A stretch of 64,000 bases of DNA, from contig CAVZRO010000033.1 in NCBI GenBank assembly GCA_963777625.1, positions 62,001 through 126,000 on the forward strand, given 5' to 3'. The position numbers and the translations under genes are program-made. This stretch comes from DATDIC01 sp963777625 (GTDB taxonomy: Bacteria; Pseudomonadota; Alphaproteobacteria; Acetobacterales; Acetobacteraceae). Positions 37,214 to 46,453 of the stretch are shown here, one piece after another (position 1 is the stretch's first letter; each line of letters begins with the position of its first letter). The notes under the pieces were generated by a model. The model ran no database searches. It was not told where the DNA came from and worked only from the letters and a program-made list of their open reading frames with translations.

Positions 37214-37836
37214 TCAGGGGCAGGGACGCGCCTGGGCAAGCTGCTGGGAAGCCCCGCCGTTGCCGCCACCGGCCTCGGCAAGCTGCTGAGAGGCGCCGCC
37301 GTTACCGCCACCGCCGCCCTCGGCGAGACGAGTGCCAGCCCCGCCGTTGCCACCGCCACCGCCTTCAGCAAGCTGCTGCGAAGCCCCGCCGTTGCCGCCA
37401 CCGCCGCCTTCAGCAAGCTGCTGGGAAGCCCCGCCGTTGCCGCCGCCGCCGCCTTCAGCAAGCTGCTGGGAAGCCCCGCCGTTGCCGCCACCGCCGCCCT
37501 CGGCAAGCTGCTGGGAAGCCCCGCCGTTGCCGCCGCCGCCGCCCTCGGCAAGCGCTGGGAAGCCCCGCCGTTGCCGCCGCCACCGCCTTCGGCAAGGCGG
37601 GTACCAGCCCCACCGTTGCCGCCGCCACCGCCCTCGGCAAGCTGCTGGGAAGCGCCGCCATTGCCGCCGCCACCGCCTTCGGCGAGTTGCTGCGTAGCGC
37701 CGCCATTGCCGCCGCCTGCTTCGGCCAGCGACGCACGATTACAGTCGGTCGATTTGGTCTGCGCGAAGGCACTCCCACCAGTCATCGTAAGGCCAATCGC
37801 CAGGAGGGCAGACGCCGCTAACGTTGCGTTTCGCAT
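37214..37836 (-). CDS. Secreted glycine/asparagine-rich 15-residue repeat protein (apparent frameshift)
   Basis: I do not recognise a family. The protein begins with a Sec signal peptide (LAASALLAIGLTMTGGSAFA), then QTKSTDCNRAS, then tandem units of the form LAEGGGGGNGGASQQ. Two units end in GTR instead of SQQ, and the first and last units are one residue short. One copy at about 37547-37556 reads CAAGCGCTGGG where all others have CAAGCTGCTGGG. It is 44 instead of 45 bases long, so the frame shifts. With that base restored, eleven units run on to a short end LAQARPCP and a stop at 37214-37216. Without it the frame turns into Ala/Leu-rich nonsense ending at 37195. Units contain no hydrophobic core, so it is probably disordered or a glycine-loop structure. 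The function is unknown. Confidence 0.75.
37232..37730. repeat. 45-base tandem repeat array, eleven units
   Basis: Units repeat every 45 bases (junctions near 37277, 37322, 37367, 37412, 37457, 37502, 37547), with one 44-base unit (37547-37591) and 42-base end units. On the plus strand each contains GGCAAGCTGCTGGGAAGC or a close variant. All units lie inside the repeat-protein gene. Confidence 0.9.
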
Positions 37837-38121
37837 CCTTTCGGCTCCTCTTTTCTATTCGAGCAGGTCAGCCCCCCGCTCATAGGCATTCTTAGGGTCC
37901 GGTCACTTGTTTATCTCGTCGGTGACCTGGCCGCCAGAATATGGTCGTCGTGCAACCGTCTGCACGCTTTTTTCACTGCGACTGCCCCGCATTCCCGCCA
38001 TGCACGGGAGCCGATACCCCGGCCACGGGCGCTGTGCAGCAGGAAGGCGACCGATCGCGGTCTTCAACGACAGTTCGGTCATGAACTTCATACCGTCCAG
38101 AATAACCACCCCTCCCGCCTG

Positions 38122-38292
38122 TCAGATCTCGACGACATTGCCGCGAGAGCCGGGCTGTAAAACCTGCGCATGGTAGTAGCCAGCGCCACCGCCATTTGCC
38201 GACGCGGCGGTGTGAGCCGCCGGAAGCACCGGGATTGTCACGCCGGCCACGATGCCCAGAACTCCAAACAGCACTGTCAGAACTTTGGTCAT
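38122..38292 (-). CDS. Small exported peptide, hypothetical
   Basis: A 56-residue product: a hydrophobic signal-like segment (LTVLFGVLGIVAGVTIPVLP) followed by a short tail with ANGGGAGYY and ending in GNVVEI. GGAGG five bases before the ATG supports translation. It is upstream of the repeat-protein gene on the same strand, and both carry NGG/GGG-rich mature parts. The 285 bases between them hold no other gene I can support. It may be secreted or membrane-anchored; no family recognised. Confidence 0.55.
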   Translation of the reverse strand: MTKVLTVLFGVLGIVAGVTIPVLPAAHTAASANGGGAGYYHAQVLQPGSRGNVVEI

Positions 38293-38393
38293 CGTGGCCT
38301 CCGAAACCGGGTTGCTCCGTTCCTCGCCAACAAATATCGGCGGAAACGTCGCCCGAGTCATTGAACCTCGTCACAGTCAAATGATGATACTTT

Positions 38394-39491
38394 TCACAGG
38401 CGAACGGTGACCTCGGTCACTCCGATGGGCCTGGCTGGCAGGACCCAGCCATCCAGAATTCGCACCTTGACGCGCTCACCCTGGGCTGGCGGGTCACCAT
38501 GGTGAACGACATCCAATCCGTCGGGCACGATATCGCCCACCCCGACGCGGACCAGCCAGTGGCTCCCCTGGTACCGCGCGTCGATTACGTATCCCGACAG
38601 CGAATCCGATTGTCCCACCGGAGAGATGGCAAGCTCATGCGCGCGCACCGCCAGTGTGGCCGGACCGGGTGGGTGGCCGGACGGGGCGCGTACCGTGCGG
38701 GCGCATCCGCCGACGCGGACACTCGCTCTCCCGCCGATTGCAGGTGCAACCATGATTGCCGGCAGCAGCGTCGCGTTGCCGACGAATCGCGCGGCGTCGG
38801 CGCTGGCGGGGCGCTCATAGACGTTGCGGGGCGTGTCGCATTGCAGAATGCGTCCGCCCGCCATCAGCGCGATACGGTCTGCCAGGGCGAGTGCCTCGTT
38901 CTGGTCGTGGGTGACGTAGAGAAACGTCGATCCCAGCGCCGCGCGCATGGCGGTGAACTCGGTCTGCATGGCACCGCGCAGCGATGGATCGAGATTGGCC
39001 AGCGGCTCATCGAGCAGCACCGTCCCCGCCGACCTGGCCAGACACCGCGCCAGAGCGACACGCTGGCGCTGGCCGCCGGACAACGCGGCGGGACGACGGT
39101 CGCCATATTGCTCCAATCCGACCTGCCGCAGAGCTTGCGTCACCGCCTGGCGGCGCCCGGCCCTGTCGAGTCCGCGCTGTTCCAGCGCGAATCCCACATT
39201 GCCGGCAACCGACATATGCGGCCACAGCGCATATGACTGGAACACGATCGCGATATCACGATCTTCCGCCGGAATGAAACGGCCCGGCGACGCGACCATC
39301 ATCTCGCCGATCCGCACGCTGCCGGCATGCGGGCGATGAAATCCGGCCACCACGCGCAGCAGCGTGGTCTTGCCGCATCCGGACGCACCAAGGACCACCA
39401 GGAACTCGCCCGGCGCGACACGCAGGTCAACGCCATCCAGCACGCGCACGTCGCCGAAGCGGCACGCCACGCCGGACAGTTCAATGCTCAC
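38394..39491 (-). CDS. ABC transporter ATPase, iron(III)/polyamine type (FbpC/PotA-like)
   Basis: A 365-residue ATPase. Walker A is GASGCGKTT, signature LSGGQRQRV, Walker B TVLLDEPLANLD, switch His in YVTHDQNEA. A C-terminal TOBE domain (about 265-365) contains LAVRAHELAISPV and YQGSHWLVRVGVGD. The start is the GTG at 39491, overlapping the permease stop. It completes a three-gene importer with the two-domain permease and binding protein upstream. Fe3+, 2-aminoethylphosphonate, thiamine and polyamines are the known substrates of relatives. Confidence 0.9.
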   Translation of the reverse strand: MSIELSGVACRFGDVRVLDGVDLRVAPGEFLVVLGASGCGKTTLLRVVAGFHRPHAGSVRIGEMMVASPGRFIPAEDRDIAIVFQSYALWPHMSVAGNVGFALEQRGLDRAGRRQAVTQALRQVGLEQYGDRRPAALSGGQRQRVALARCLARSAGTVLLDEPLANLDPSLRGAMQTEFTAMRAALGSTFLYVTHDQNEALALADRIALMAGGRILQCDTPRNVYERPASADAARFVGNATLLPAIMVAPAIGGRASVRVGGCARTVRAPSGHPPGPATLAVRAHELAISPVGQSDSLSGYVIDARYQGSHWLVRVGVGDIVPDGLDVVHHGDPPAQGERVKVRILDGWVLPARPIGVTEVTVRL

Positions 39492-41167
39492 CCCGACCAC
39501 GGCAACATCCGCCGCGCCGACGCGGGCAGCAGCGCGGTCAATCCGGCAATCAGGAAGAGAAAAAGAAGACATAGCGCGGAGACGGCAGCGGCCTCGGCAA
39601 TATTCCCGCCCTCGTTCAGGGAAAAGATTAACACCCCTACAGTTTCATGGCCGGGCGACCAGAGCAGCGCCGAGACGGTCAGTTCCCCGAAAGCGGTCAG
39701 CAGGACAAGTATTCCCGCCGCCGCGGCGCCAGGGCCGAGCAACGGAACCGCAATGGCGAACAATCGGCGGAAGAACCGCGCACCCTGCGCACGGGCTGCC
39801 TCGTCCATCACCGGATCGATCCGTGCCAGGGCCGCCTGGACCGGCCGCACCGCCAGAGGCAGGAAGCGCGGGATATAGGCCAGCAGCATGATCCAGGGCG
39901 TGCCGTACAGCGACATCCGCAGCACCGGCAGCGGCCGGGAATAGAGCAGGATCATCCCGATCGCCAGCACGATGCCCGGCAGCGCGTACGGCGCGTCGAT
40001 GATCGGATCCAACGATCCGATCAATCGGCGCAACCAGTTGCGATCGCCCCATGACCGCAGCAGCGCAGCCGGGACCGCCACGACGACGCCGCACACCGCA
40101 GCAGCGCCCGCCAACCAGCCCGAGGTGATGAAGGCGCGCCAAGTCTCGGCGGTATGCAGCACGGTGATGTAATGGTCTAACGTCGCGGTGGCGGGCCGAA
40201 GCGGCACGCCGTATGCGCGCGACAGGGAGGTGGCGACAAGGGAGGCCAACGGCAGCACCATTACCACAGCAGACACCGCCACCAGCCCGAACGTTACAGG
40301 CACGCGCCAACCGCCAAGCTCGATCGGGCTCGTTCCGCCGGCAGCGCCGCCGATGGTGGCAGCATCGACGCGACGGGCGGCCCATCCGGTCGCCAGTGCC
40401 GCGACCGCCGACACTATCGCCAGGCCCAACGCCAGCGCGGCGGCGTTCGGCAACATGGCCGGGCCGAACCCGGTCAGGCGCTGATATATCAGTACGGCCA
40501 AGGTCGGATAGCGGGCGGGAATCCCGATCATCGCCGGAATCCCGAAGCTGCCGAGGCAGGCGACCACGGTAAGGCCGAACCCGGCGATCAGGCCGGGGCT
40601 GGCGAGCGGCAATACGATCCGCCGCAGCACGCGCGCTCGGCGGGCGCCGCCGGCCCGGGCCGCCTCGATGAGCTCGCCAGGTATTCCCGCCACGGCGGAA
40701 CGTGCCGCCAGGAACACGATCGGCATGTGCTCCACGCCCAGCAGAAGTGCGATACCCCAGCCCGAATAAAGCGCGTCATCAGCACCACTGAACCAGCCCG
40801 GCAACGGTCCCCCTGGTGACAGCATCTGCATCCACGCCAGCGCGATGATCTGCGCCGGGATCAGCAGCGGCAGCAGCGCCGCGATCGACAGCACCCGGCG
40901 GGCGTGGGCATCGGTCAGCGCCACCACGACGGCGTATACGCCGCCAAGCGCCAGCGCCACCAGCGCGCCGCCAAGGCTGGTAACCATGGATCGCAGCAGC
41001 GCCCGCACCACCGAAGGTGACGCGAACACGGCGCCCGAGGCCCATACCGCAGCCGCGGCGAGCCGTAGCAGCGGCAGCAGGCTGAGCCATGCCACGACGA
41101 CCGCCAATGCCACGCCAAGGAATGCCTCGGCCGCCGGCATCCGCCCGGACAGACGCCGGATGATCAA
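39488..41167 (-). CDS. Two-domain ABC transporter permease, FbpB/ThiP-like
   Basis: A 559-residue permease with two homologous halves and about twelve transmembrane helices. Each half has an EAA-like loop: GELIEAARAGGARRARVLRR followed by LPLASPGLIAGF, and VMDEAARAQGARFFRRLFAI followed by VPLLGPGAAAAG. A single polypeptide therefore forms the whole channel. ATGA overlaps link it to the binding protein and ATPase. Confidence 0.92.
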   Translation of the reverse strand: MIIRRLSGRMPAAEAFLGVALAVVVAWLSLLPLLRLAAAAVWASGAVFASPSVVRALLRSMVTSLGGALVALALGGVYAVVVALTDAHARRVLSIAALLPLLIPAQIIALAWMQMLSPGGPLPGWFSGADDALYSGWGIALLLGVEHMPIVFLAARSAVAGIPGELIEAARAGGARRARVLRRIVLPLASPGLIAGFGLTVVACLGSFGIPAMIGIPARYPTLAVLIYQRLTGFGPAMLPNAAALALGLAIVSAVAALATGWAARRVDAATIGGAAGGTSPIELGGWRVPVTFGLVAVSAVVMVLPLASLVATSLSRAYGVPLRPATATLDHYITVLHTAETWRAFITSGWLAGAAAVCGVVVAVPAALLRSWGDRNWLRRLIGSLDPIIDAPYALPGIVLAIGMILLYSRPLPVLRMSLYGTPWIMLLAYIPRFLPLAVRPVQAALARIDPVMDEAARAQGARFFRRLFAIAVPLLGPGAAAAGILVLLTAFGELTVSALLWSPGHETVGVLIFSLNEGGNIAEAAAVSALCLLFLFLIAGLTALLPASARRMLPWSG

Positions 41168-42144
41168 CCGCCGAAATCATCCGTGAAGCGGAGCAGATCG
41201 GATTGCGCCTGCCGCAGAATGTCACTGATCGGCGGCGCGAGAATGTGGATCTGGTCACGCGGCGGAAAGCCCGTCGGGGGCGGCACGTCGGCCCGCATCG
41301 GCAGATAGCCCAGCGACGCCGCGAAACGCTGGCCGGTTTCGGACAGCAGGAAATCGACGAACGCCTTTGCGGCCGGGATATTGTGCGCCGTCGCGAGGAT
41401 CGCCACCGGCTCGGTCACCACGGTCACGCCATCACGCGGGAAGACGAAATCGATCGGCGAGCCGGCCCGCTTCGCGTTCAGCGCCATGAAATCCACCAGC
41501 ACGCCGTATCGACGCTGGCCGCCGGCCACCTCGGTCAGCACCTGGCCGTTGCCCTGCACAGCGATCGCGCCGTTTTTCGCCAGCCGGTCGAAATAGGTCA
41601 GCCCAAGTCCCGGCAGCTCTGCCAGCGTGCCCATGAAGATGGCGGCGGCGCCGCTATAGAGGGGGCTGGGCAGCACCACCTGGCCGTGCGCCGCTGGACC
41701 CAGCAGGTCGGTCCAGCTTTGCGGGCGAGGCGCCTTCAGGTTGTAAACAATGCCGGTGGTGATGAACTTGGTGCCGAAATACGTATGGTCCACGTCGTAA
41801 GCGGCGGCAGGCAGCCCCTGAACCTTCGCATCCGGGTAGCGCAGCAGGCGTTTGTCTTGTTTCAACCGCTCCATGCTCATGGCGTCGGCGATCAGCAGCA
41901 CGTCCGGCCGCGGCGCGCCGGCGGCAAACTCGGCGGCGAGCCGCGTCATGATCTGCGTCGTCCCATCGCGGATGAAAGACACGGTCACATCCGGCGCGGC
42001 CTTGTGGAACGCGGCGATGGCATGTTCGGCATCTGCCGGGGGCTGAGACGTATAGAGCACGAGCTGTCCCGACTGGGCGCGAAGCGCGGCCGGCATACCC
42101 ATCATCAGCACCGCCGCAAGCAGGGCTGCAACCACGTGCTTCAT
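41164..42144 (-). CDS. ABC transporter substrate-binding protein, FbpA-like
   Basis: A 326-residue periplasmic binding protein with a Sec signal (AALLAAVLMMGMPAALRAQ). The mature start GQLVLYTSQPPADAEHAIAA and RLAAEFAAGAPRPDVLLIAD are typical of the Fe(III)/AEP/thiamine binding group. The KFITTGIVYNLKAPRPQSWT segment fits the hinge. The tyrosine pair that binds ferric iron is not evident, so iron specificity is doubtful. Confidence 0.9.
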   Translation of the reverse strand: MKHVVAALLAAVLMMGMPAALRAQSGQLVLYTSQPPADAEHAIAAFHKAAPDVTVSFIRDGTTQIMTRLAAEFAAGAPRPDVLLIADAMSMERLKQDKRLLRYPDAKVQGLPAAAYDVDHTYFGTKFITTGIVYNLKAPRPQSWTDLLGPAAHGQVVLPSPLYSGAAAIFMGTLAELPGLGLTYFDRLAKNGAIAVQGNGQVLTEVAGGQRRYGVLVDFMALNAKRAGSPIDFVFPRDGVTVVTEPVAILATAHNIPAAKAFVDFLLSETGQRFAASLGYLPMRADVPPPTGFPPRDQIHILAPPISDILRQAQSDLLRFTDDFGG

Positions 42145-42290
42145 TTTCCGCCTCCGGCCGGTCGGCGAGCGATCAAGCCGGGCGAGGCGTGTCTGTCAAC
42201 CGCCGCGGGATCGCGAACCGGCAGGCGGGACGTGCTATCCTGGTTCTGCCGCCCGGTTCACTCCATGCAGCGTCGAGGAGGCGTCGCGAT

Positions 42291-42653
42291 ATGTTCCAGG
42301 CCTATCGAACCATCGTGCTGGCGGTGACACTCGGCATCCTGGCGGGCTGCGGCACCACCCTGGCGCAGCGCCAAGCCAAGCTGGCACCCTTAATCGGACG
42401 CCCGGTGAACGACCTGATCCAGCAGCTCGGTGTACCCAACCGGACCTATGATGCGCAAGGCGTGCGCTACCTGGCCTATGATGAACGCCAGGTCCAGATT
42501 CTGCCGGGCGTGCCGGGGCCCGGGCTTTGGTCCGGCGGTTGGTGGGGCGGCGGCATTCCGCCCGAGGTGGTGCAGTGGGAGTGCGAGACGACCTTCGCCG
42601 TCGCCGGCGGCATCGTCCGATCCTACAGCTTCCATGGAAACGCGTGCGGCTAA
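42291..42653 (+). CDS. Small outer-membrane-type lipoprotein
   Basis: A 120-residue protein with a lipobox (LGILAGC, Cys20). The mature part starts with GTTLAQRQAKLAPLIGRPVN and DLIQQLGVPNRTYDAQGVRY, reminiscent of BamE/SmpA-like small lipoproteins that sense G-x-P-x-x-x-x-x-x-LG patterns. The C-terminal part has GWWGGGIPPEVVQWECETTF. The ATG at 42291 is preferred to an upstream start because it puts the lipobox at the normal distance. Function unknown. Confidence 0.75.
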   Translation: MFQAYRTIVLAVTLGILAGCGTTLAQRQAKLAPLIGRPVNDLIQQLGVPNRTYDAQGVRYLAYDERQVQILPGVPGPGLWSGGWWGGGIPPEVVQWECETTFAVAGGIVRSYSFHGNACG

Positions 42654-42659
42654 GGTCGG

Positions 42660-42860
42660 CTACCAACCGCCGAACCAGACGCCCACCCCGTGGACGATGC
42701 CTACCGGAAAGAACAGCGCGCCGGCAATCAACAATGGGCGCAGACCGGCCGCGGAGCAGAATACGATCGAGGTCAGCCAGGCGGAATAGCTGAACAGGCC
42801 GAGGCCGAGGCAGACCGCCGCGGCGAGCGGCGTGATCGGACCGTCTTTTCGAAGCTGCAT
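42660..42860 (-). CDS. Small membrane protein, hypothetical
   Basis: A 66-residue product with two hydrophobic helices (LAAAVCLGLGLFSYSAWLTS and LLIAGALFFPVGIVHGVGVW) after a short charged start MQLRKDG. It converges on the lipoprotein gene with six bases between stops. No family recognised with certainty. Confidence 0.6.
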   Translation of the reverse strand: MQLRKDGPITPLAAAVCLGLGLFSYSAWLTSIVFCSAAGLRPLLIAGALFFPVGIVHGVGVWFGGW

Positions 42861-42980
42861 GTGGCCAGTCGCTCCCTGCCAGCGCCGAACGCCGCCGTGG
42901 AAAGTCCGAAGCGACAGCCTGCCTGTCAATGATAGACCGGCGTTGCCGCGCACGTAAAGAGTTCGCTGGCGTGACGGCCG

Positions 42981-43238
42981 CTATTGGCGGCGCAGCCAGG
43001 TGACGGACGCGAACGCGCCGAGCCACGAGCCGGCCGCGGCGAACAGCACGTAAACGACATTCTGGGTGTAACTGATGACTGCGAAGGCGGAGAGAAGGTA
43101 CCAGATGCCACTCCAGTTGGCGGCCCACACGCGACGACGTGCGGTGACGGCTGCGTTGAACAACACATAGACGGCATCGGTGACCGCCGTGCACACCAGC
43201 ACGCCGGCGGCGATGGCCGGATCGATCGCGAGGTTCAT
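42981..43238 (-). CDS. Small integral membrane protein, hypothetical
   Basis: An 85-residue product with three hydrophobic segments: PAIAAGVLVCTAVTDAVYVL, IWYLLSAFAVISYTQNVVYV and LFAAAGSWLGAFASVTW, ending in LRRQ. GGAGAA precedes the ATG. This pattern (AVTDAVYVLF, RVWAANWSGIWYL) is found in a widespread uncharacterised proteobacterial membrane family. It is probably inner-membrane. Confidence 0.7.
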   Translation of the reverse strand: MNLAIDPAIAAGVLVCTAVTDAVYVLFNAAVTARRRVWAANWSGIWYLLSAFAVISYTQNVVYVLFAAAGSWLGAFASVTWLRRQ

Positions 43239-43391
43239 CGACGGTTCTCCGTGGATGGGTTGCCGGGCGATGCCCGACAGTGATGAGCGCTGGGTTCAGC
43301 CTATAGTGCAGCGATCGGGATGCCCGAACGAGCATACCACCGCGAGCGGCAGGCGATGGCGGCTGTCGGCCAGTCAGCAAGCGCTGAGCGG

Positions 43392-43517
43392 CTAACCGGC
43401 GACATTCAGTATCTTGCCTTGCGCAAACACCGGCCGCGCGAAGGACGACGCCGCAACGGCCGCCAGGCCCGCCCAGCCTGTTGCGACGAGCCTCGGCGAT
43501 CGCGCCAGGAGCCACAT
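43392..43517 (-). pseudogene. Signal-peptide fragment, possible truncated gene
   Basis: A 41-residue frame in the 310-base gap between the membrane protein and the crotonase. It reads as an export signal (LVATGWAGLAAVAASSFARP ending VFAQ) followed by only GKILNVAG and a stop. It looks like the front of a binding-protein or enzyme gene that has lost its body, or a very short exported peptide. The rest of the gap holds nothing I can support. Confidence 0.3.
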
Positions 43518-43548
43518 CTCCCATGGCCGGCGCGACCGGCCGCCAAAT

Positions 43549-44364
43549 CTATTCATAAGGTGCAAACTGTTCGGCCCGCCATTTCAGCGCCGCTGCCAAC
43601 CCTTCAGTGCGGCGTATCGAATCAAACTTGTCGGCCTCGGGCGAGCCGGTCGCGTCCATGATGGCCGAAGCTTCGGCGCCATACATGATGGCGCTGCGCA
43701 GCCCCATCGTCTCGAACGCCTGGTTGACCGAGCGCTTGTTCCATTTCAGACAATCCAGCGATACGCGCGACATACGTTTCGCGATCTTGGCGACCTCCTG
43801 ATGGACGGTGGCTTTCAGGAACACCTTATCGACCAGACCCAGCCGGAACGCCTCGCTGCTGTCGAAACTGTCTCCGGAGTAAAGAAGCTGGCGGCAGCGC
43901 TGGCCGATCAGCCACGGCATGATCATGGTGGCGATGCCGTTGGAAAATCGCGCTTCCACCGCGGCGAAGGTGGATGTGTCGGAACAGTAGCGGATATCGC
44001 AGCACATGGCGAATTCCAGCGCCCCCGCATAGCAGAACCCGTCGATCAGCGCGATCACCGGTTTCGAGCAGTCCCATACGGAGTAGGTGAACCGGATGTC
44101 CTTCTGCATGCGGGCGCGCCATTCAACCAGCGTGCGTTTGGGACGTTCCGCCGATTCCTTGATGTCGTACCCGGCCGAGAACGCCTTTCCGCCGGCGCCG
44201 GTGACGATCAGGACCCGCACATCGGGATCGGCGTCGGCCGTTGCGACGGCATCCATGATCTCGTCAACCAGTGGCTGGCTCAGGGCGTTATGCCGTTCCG
44301 GCCGGTTCAGCGTAATGGTCGCGACGCGGTCATCGACCGCATAGAGAAGGAATTGATAGCTCAT
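43549..44364 (-). CDS. Enoyl-CoA hydratase/isomerase family protein
   Basis: A 271-residue crotonase-fold protein. VATITLNRPERHNALSQPLV at the start, the oxyanion-hole segment GGKAFSAGYDIKE, and IDGFCYAGALEFAMCCDIRY followed by FAAVEARFSNGIATMIMP are typical. It acts on CoA thioesters (hydration, isomerisation or hydrolysis). It is the last gene of the importer/acyl-CoA synthetase operon; the ATG overlaps the synthetase stop (ATGA), so it is expected to act on that synthetase's product. Confidence 0.9.
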   Translation of the reverse strand: MSYQFLLYAVDDRVATITLNRPERHNALSQPLVDEIMDAVATADADPDVRVLIVTGAGGKAFSAGYDIKESAERPKRTLVEWRARMQKDIRFTYSVWDCSKPVIALIDGFCYAGALEFAMCCDIRYCSDTSTFAAVEARFSNGIATMIMPWLIGQRCRQLLYSGDSFDSSEAFRLGLVDKVFLKATVHQEVAKIAKRMSRVSLDCLKWNKRSVNQAFETMGLRSAIMYGAEASAIMDATGSPEADKFDSIRRTEGLAAALKWRAEQFAPYE

Positions 44365-46453
44365 GTGGTCTCCGATGAACGAGCGTGGGGTTCGATCAGC
44401 AGGTCCACGCCGACCGCGCCTTCTGGGCCGACGATCAGCGGGTTTATTTCCATCGCCGCGTAGAAATCCGAATACGCCGCGGCGAAACGCGAGAACGCGG
44501 CAATCGCGCGGGCGGCAGCCTCATGTCGCAGCGCGGCCGCCCACGGACCCCGCCGAGCAACGTGGCGGCCTCGGTCTCCGCTAACATCGCGCGGGCGGTC
44601 GCCGCATCGACCGGACCGAGCCGCACACTGACCTTGCGGCTGACATCGACGAGCACGCCACCCGGGCCGACCAGCACGAAGCTGCCAAAGCCTTTGTGGT
44701 TCATGACGCCAACGATCAGCTCCACCCCGTCGGACGCCATGGCCTCAACAACGATCGTTCCACCATCGCCGTCCTTCGCGTTCTGCTTCAGCGTCGAAGC
44801 CAGTGCCTCATACGCTGCGGTCACGCTGGGGGAGTCGACCAGGCCCAGCCGGACCAGGCCGAGATCGCTCTTGTGCGGCAGGTGCGGCGCAATTCCCTTC
44901 ATCACGACCGGAAAGCCCAGCTCTCGCGCCGCCATGACCGCTGCATCCGCGCCATCGGCGGCGCGCGATGTCACCATTGGCACACCCGCCTGACCCAGCA
45001 CGGCGAAGCGTCCGGGCTGGTCCGCGGGAAGCCCCGTCGGCGCGGCGGGAACGCTGATCCGGGGTGGCGGCGGTGATGCGGTATCGATCAGCCGCGCAAT
45101 CGCCGCCAGAGCCGGGCGCATGCCGGACAGATATGGAATGCGCGCGCGGTCCAGAATCGCGCGGACCTCGGCGTTTACGCCTGTACCGGCCGTATTGTTG
45201 AAGAACACGAGGCGCTTGTCGGTTTCGGCTGCCGCGCATGCCTCGGCCATGATGCACGCATAGGGCACGTCGCCGCCGCCCTGCCCCGGTGCGTCGATTG
45301 AAAACCCGATGGTCCCGATGGAGGCATCATCCAGCAACGCCTGGAGCATCGTTCGGAACCGCTCCGGATTGAAGCCCAGCCCCCACCCATCCAGAGGATT
45401 CCCGATACTGGAATACGGGGGAAACGCCGGGCGCAGCCGCGCCAAGGTATCCGGCGACAGGTTTGCGTACTCAATCCCGAGTTCGCTCCCGAGATCCGCC
45501 ATCAACGCCGCCTCGCCGCCCGACAGCGTCAGGGGCACAAAGTGGCGCGTTGGCGGCGGCGCCCGGTTCGCGGCCAGAAGCGTCGCGGTTTCCAGCATCT
45601 CGTCGAGGTCGCTTACGCCGATGATACCGAGGGCGCGGAAATAGGCCTGATACAGACGATGCTCGCCGGCCAGGCTGCCGGTGTGGGCTTGCACCAAAGC
45701 ACGGCCGATCTCGCTGCGCCCGAGTTTCAGCGCCACGATGCGCTTGCCGCTCGCCAGTGCCGTCTCGGCCGCCTGCGCGAACAAGGCGGGGTCGCGAATC
45801 GTCTCCAGGAACAGCAGGATGACGCCGACGCGGTCATCGGCGGCGATGTGCCGCAGGTAGTCGGCCACGGTCACCACCGCCTCGTTGCCGGTGGTGACCA
45901 GATAGGAGAAGCCGAGCTTGCGTTCGTCCTCGCTCAGGATCAGTGCGACCGACCCGCTTTGCGAAATCACCGCGACTGGCCCCGCCGCGATGGGCGAGAA
46001 ATAGCGCGGGGTCCACATCGCCTTGCGGTCGAGCACATTGACCAGGCCGAGATTGTTCGGCCCGGCAACAGCGACATTGCGCTGCCGGGCGATAGCGGTC
46101 AGGCGACGCTGCAGCTCCCGCCCCTCCTCGTCTCCGTCGGCGTAGCCATTGGCGTTGATGAAGACCGCCTGAATGCCGGCATCCGCCGCCTGCTCCAGCA
46201 GATCCGGCCCGTTCCTTGCCGGCACGCCGAGGAAAGCCGCATCGACCCTCTCCGGCAGCGCCGAGAGCGAAGCATGGCACGGCAGACCGCAGACTTCGGT
46301 GTAGCGCGGGTTCACCGGGTAGATCGGGCCGGAGAATCCCATCGTCCGCAGGTTGTTGATCACACGCGAGCCGATCGCATCCGGCCGTTCCGATGCGCCG
46401 ACCACGGCGATCGAACGCGGGCTGAGCAGCTTGTGCAAAGTCGAATGGCTCAT
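44361..46453 (-). CDS. NDP-forming acyl-CoA ligase, fused alpha-beta (3' end frameshifted)
   Basis: About 697 residues after correction. The CoA-binding domain starts with PRSIAVVGASERPDAIGSRV, the phospho-histidine is H257 in VQAHTGSLAGEHRL, and the ATP-grasp part has PVVMKGIAPHLPHKSDLGLV and GVELIVGVMNHKGFGSFVLV. Near 44520 one base is missing (ATGAGG, expected ATGGAGG). The frame then reads nonsense to 44444, while the other frame gives the family ending EAAARAIAAFSRFAAAYSDF and MEINPLIVGPEGAVGVDLLI with TGA at 44361. That stop overlaps the crotonase ATG, which supports the correction. Paralogue at 14928. Confidence 0.88.

Noticed and set aside
37232..37730. CRISPR array
   Set aside because: The 45-base units are contiguous without spacers and encode a protein repeat in frame.
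37907..38176. Open frames between the repeat-protein gene and the small exported peptide
   Set aside because: Neither strand shows a ribosome-binding site, family signature or coding-like composition there.
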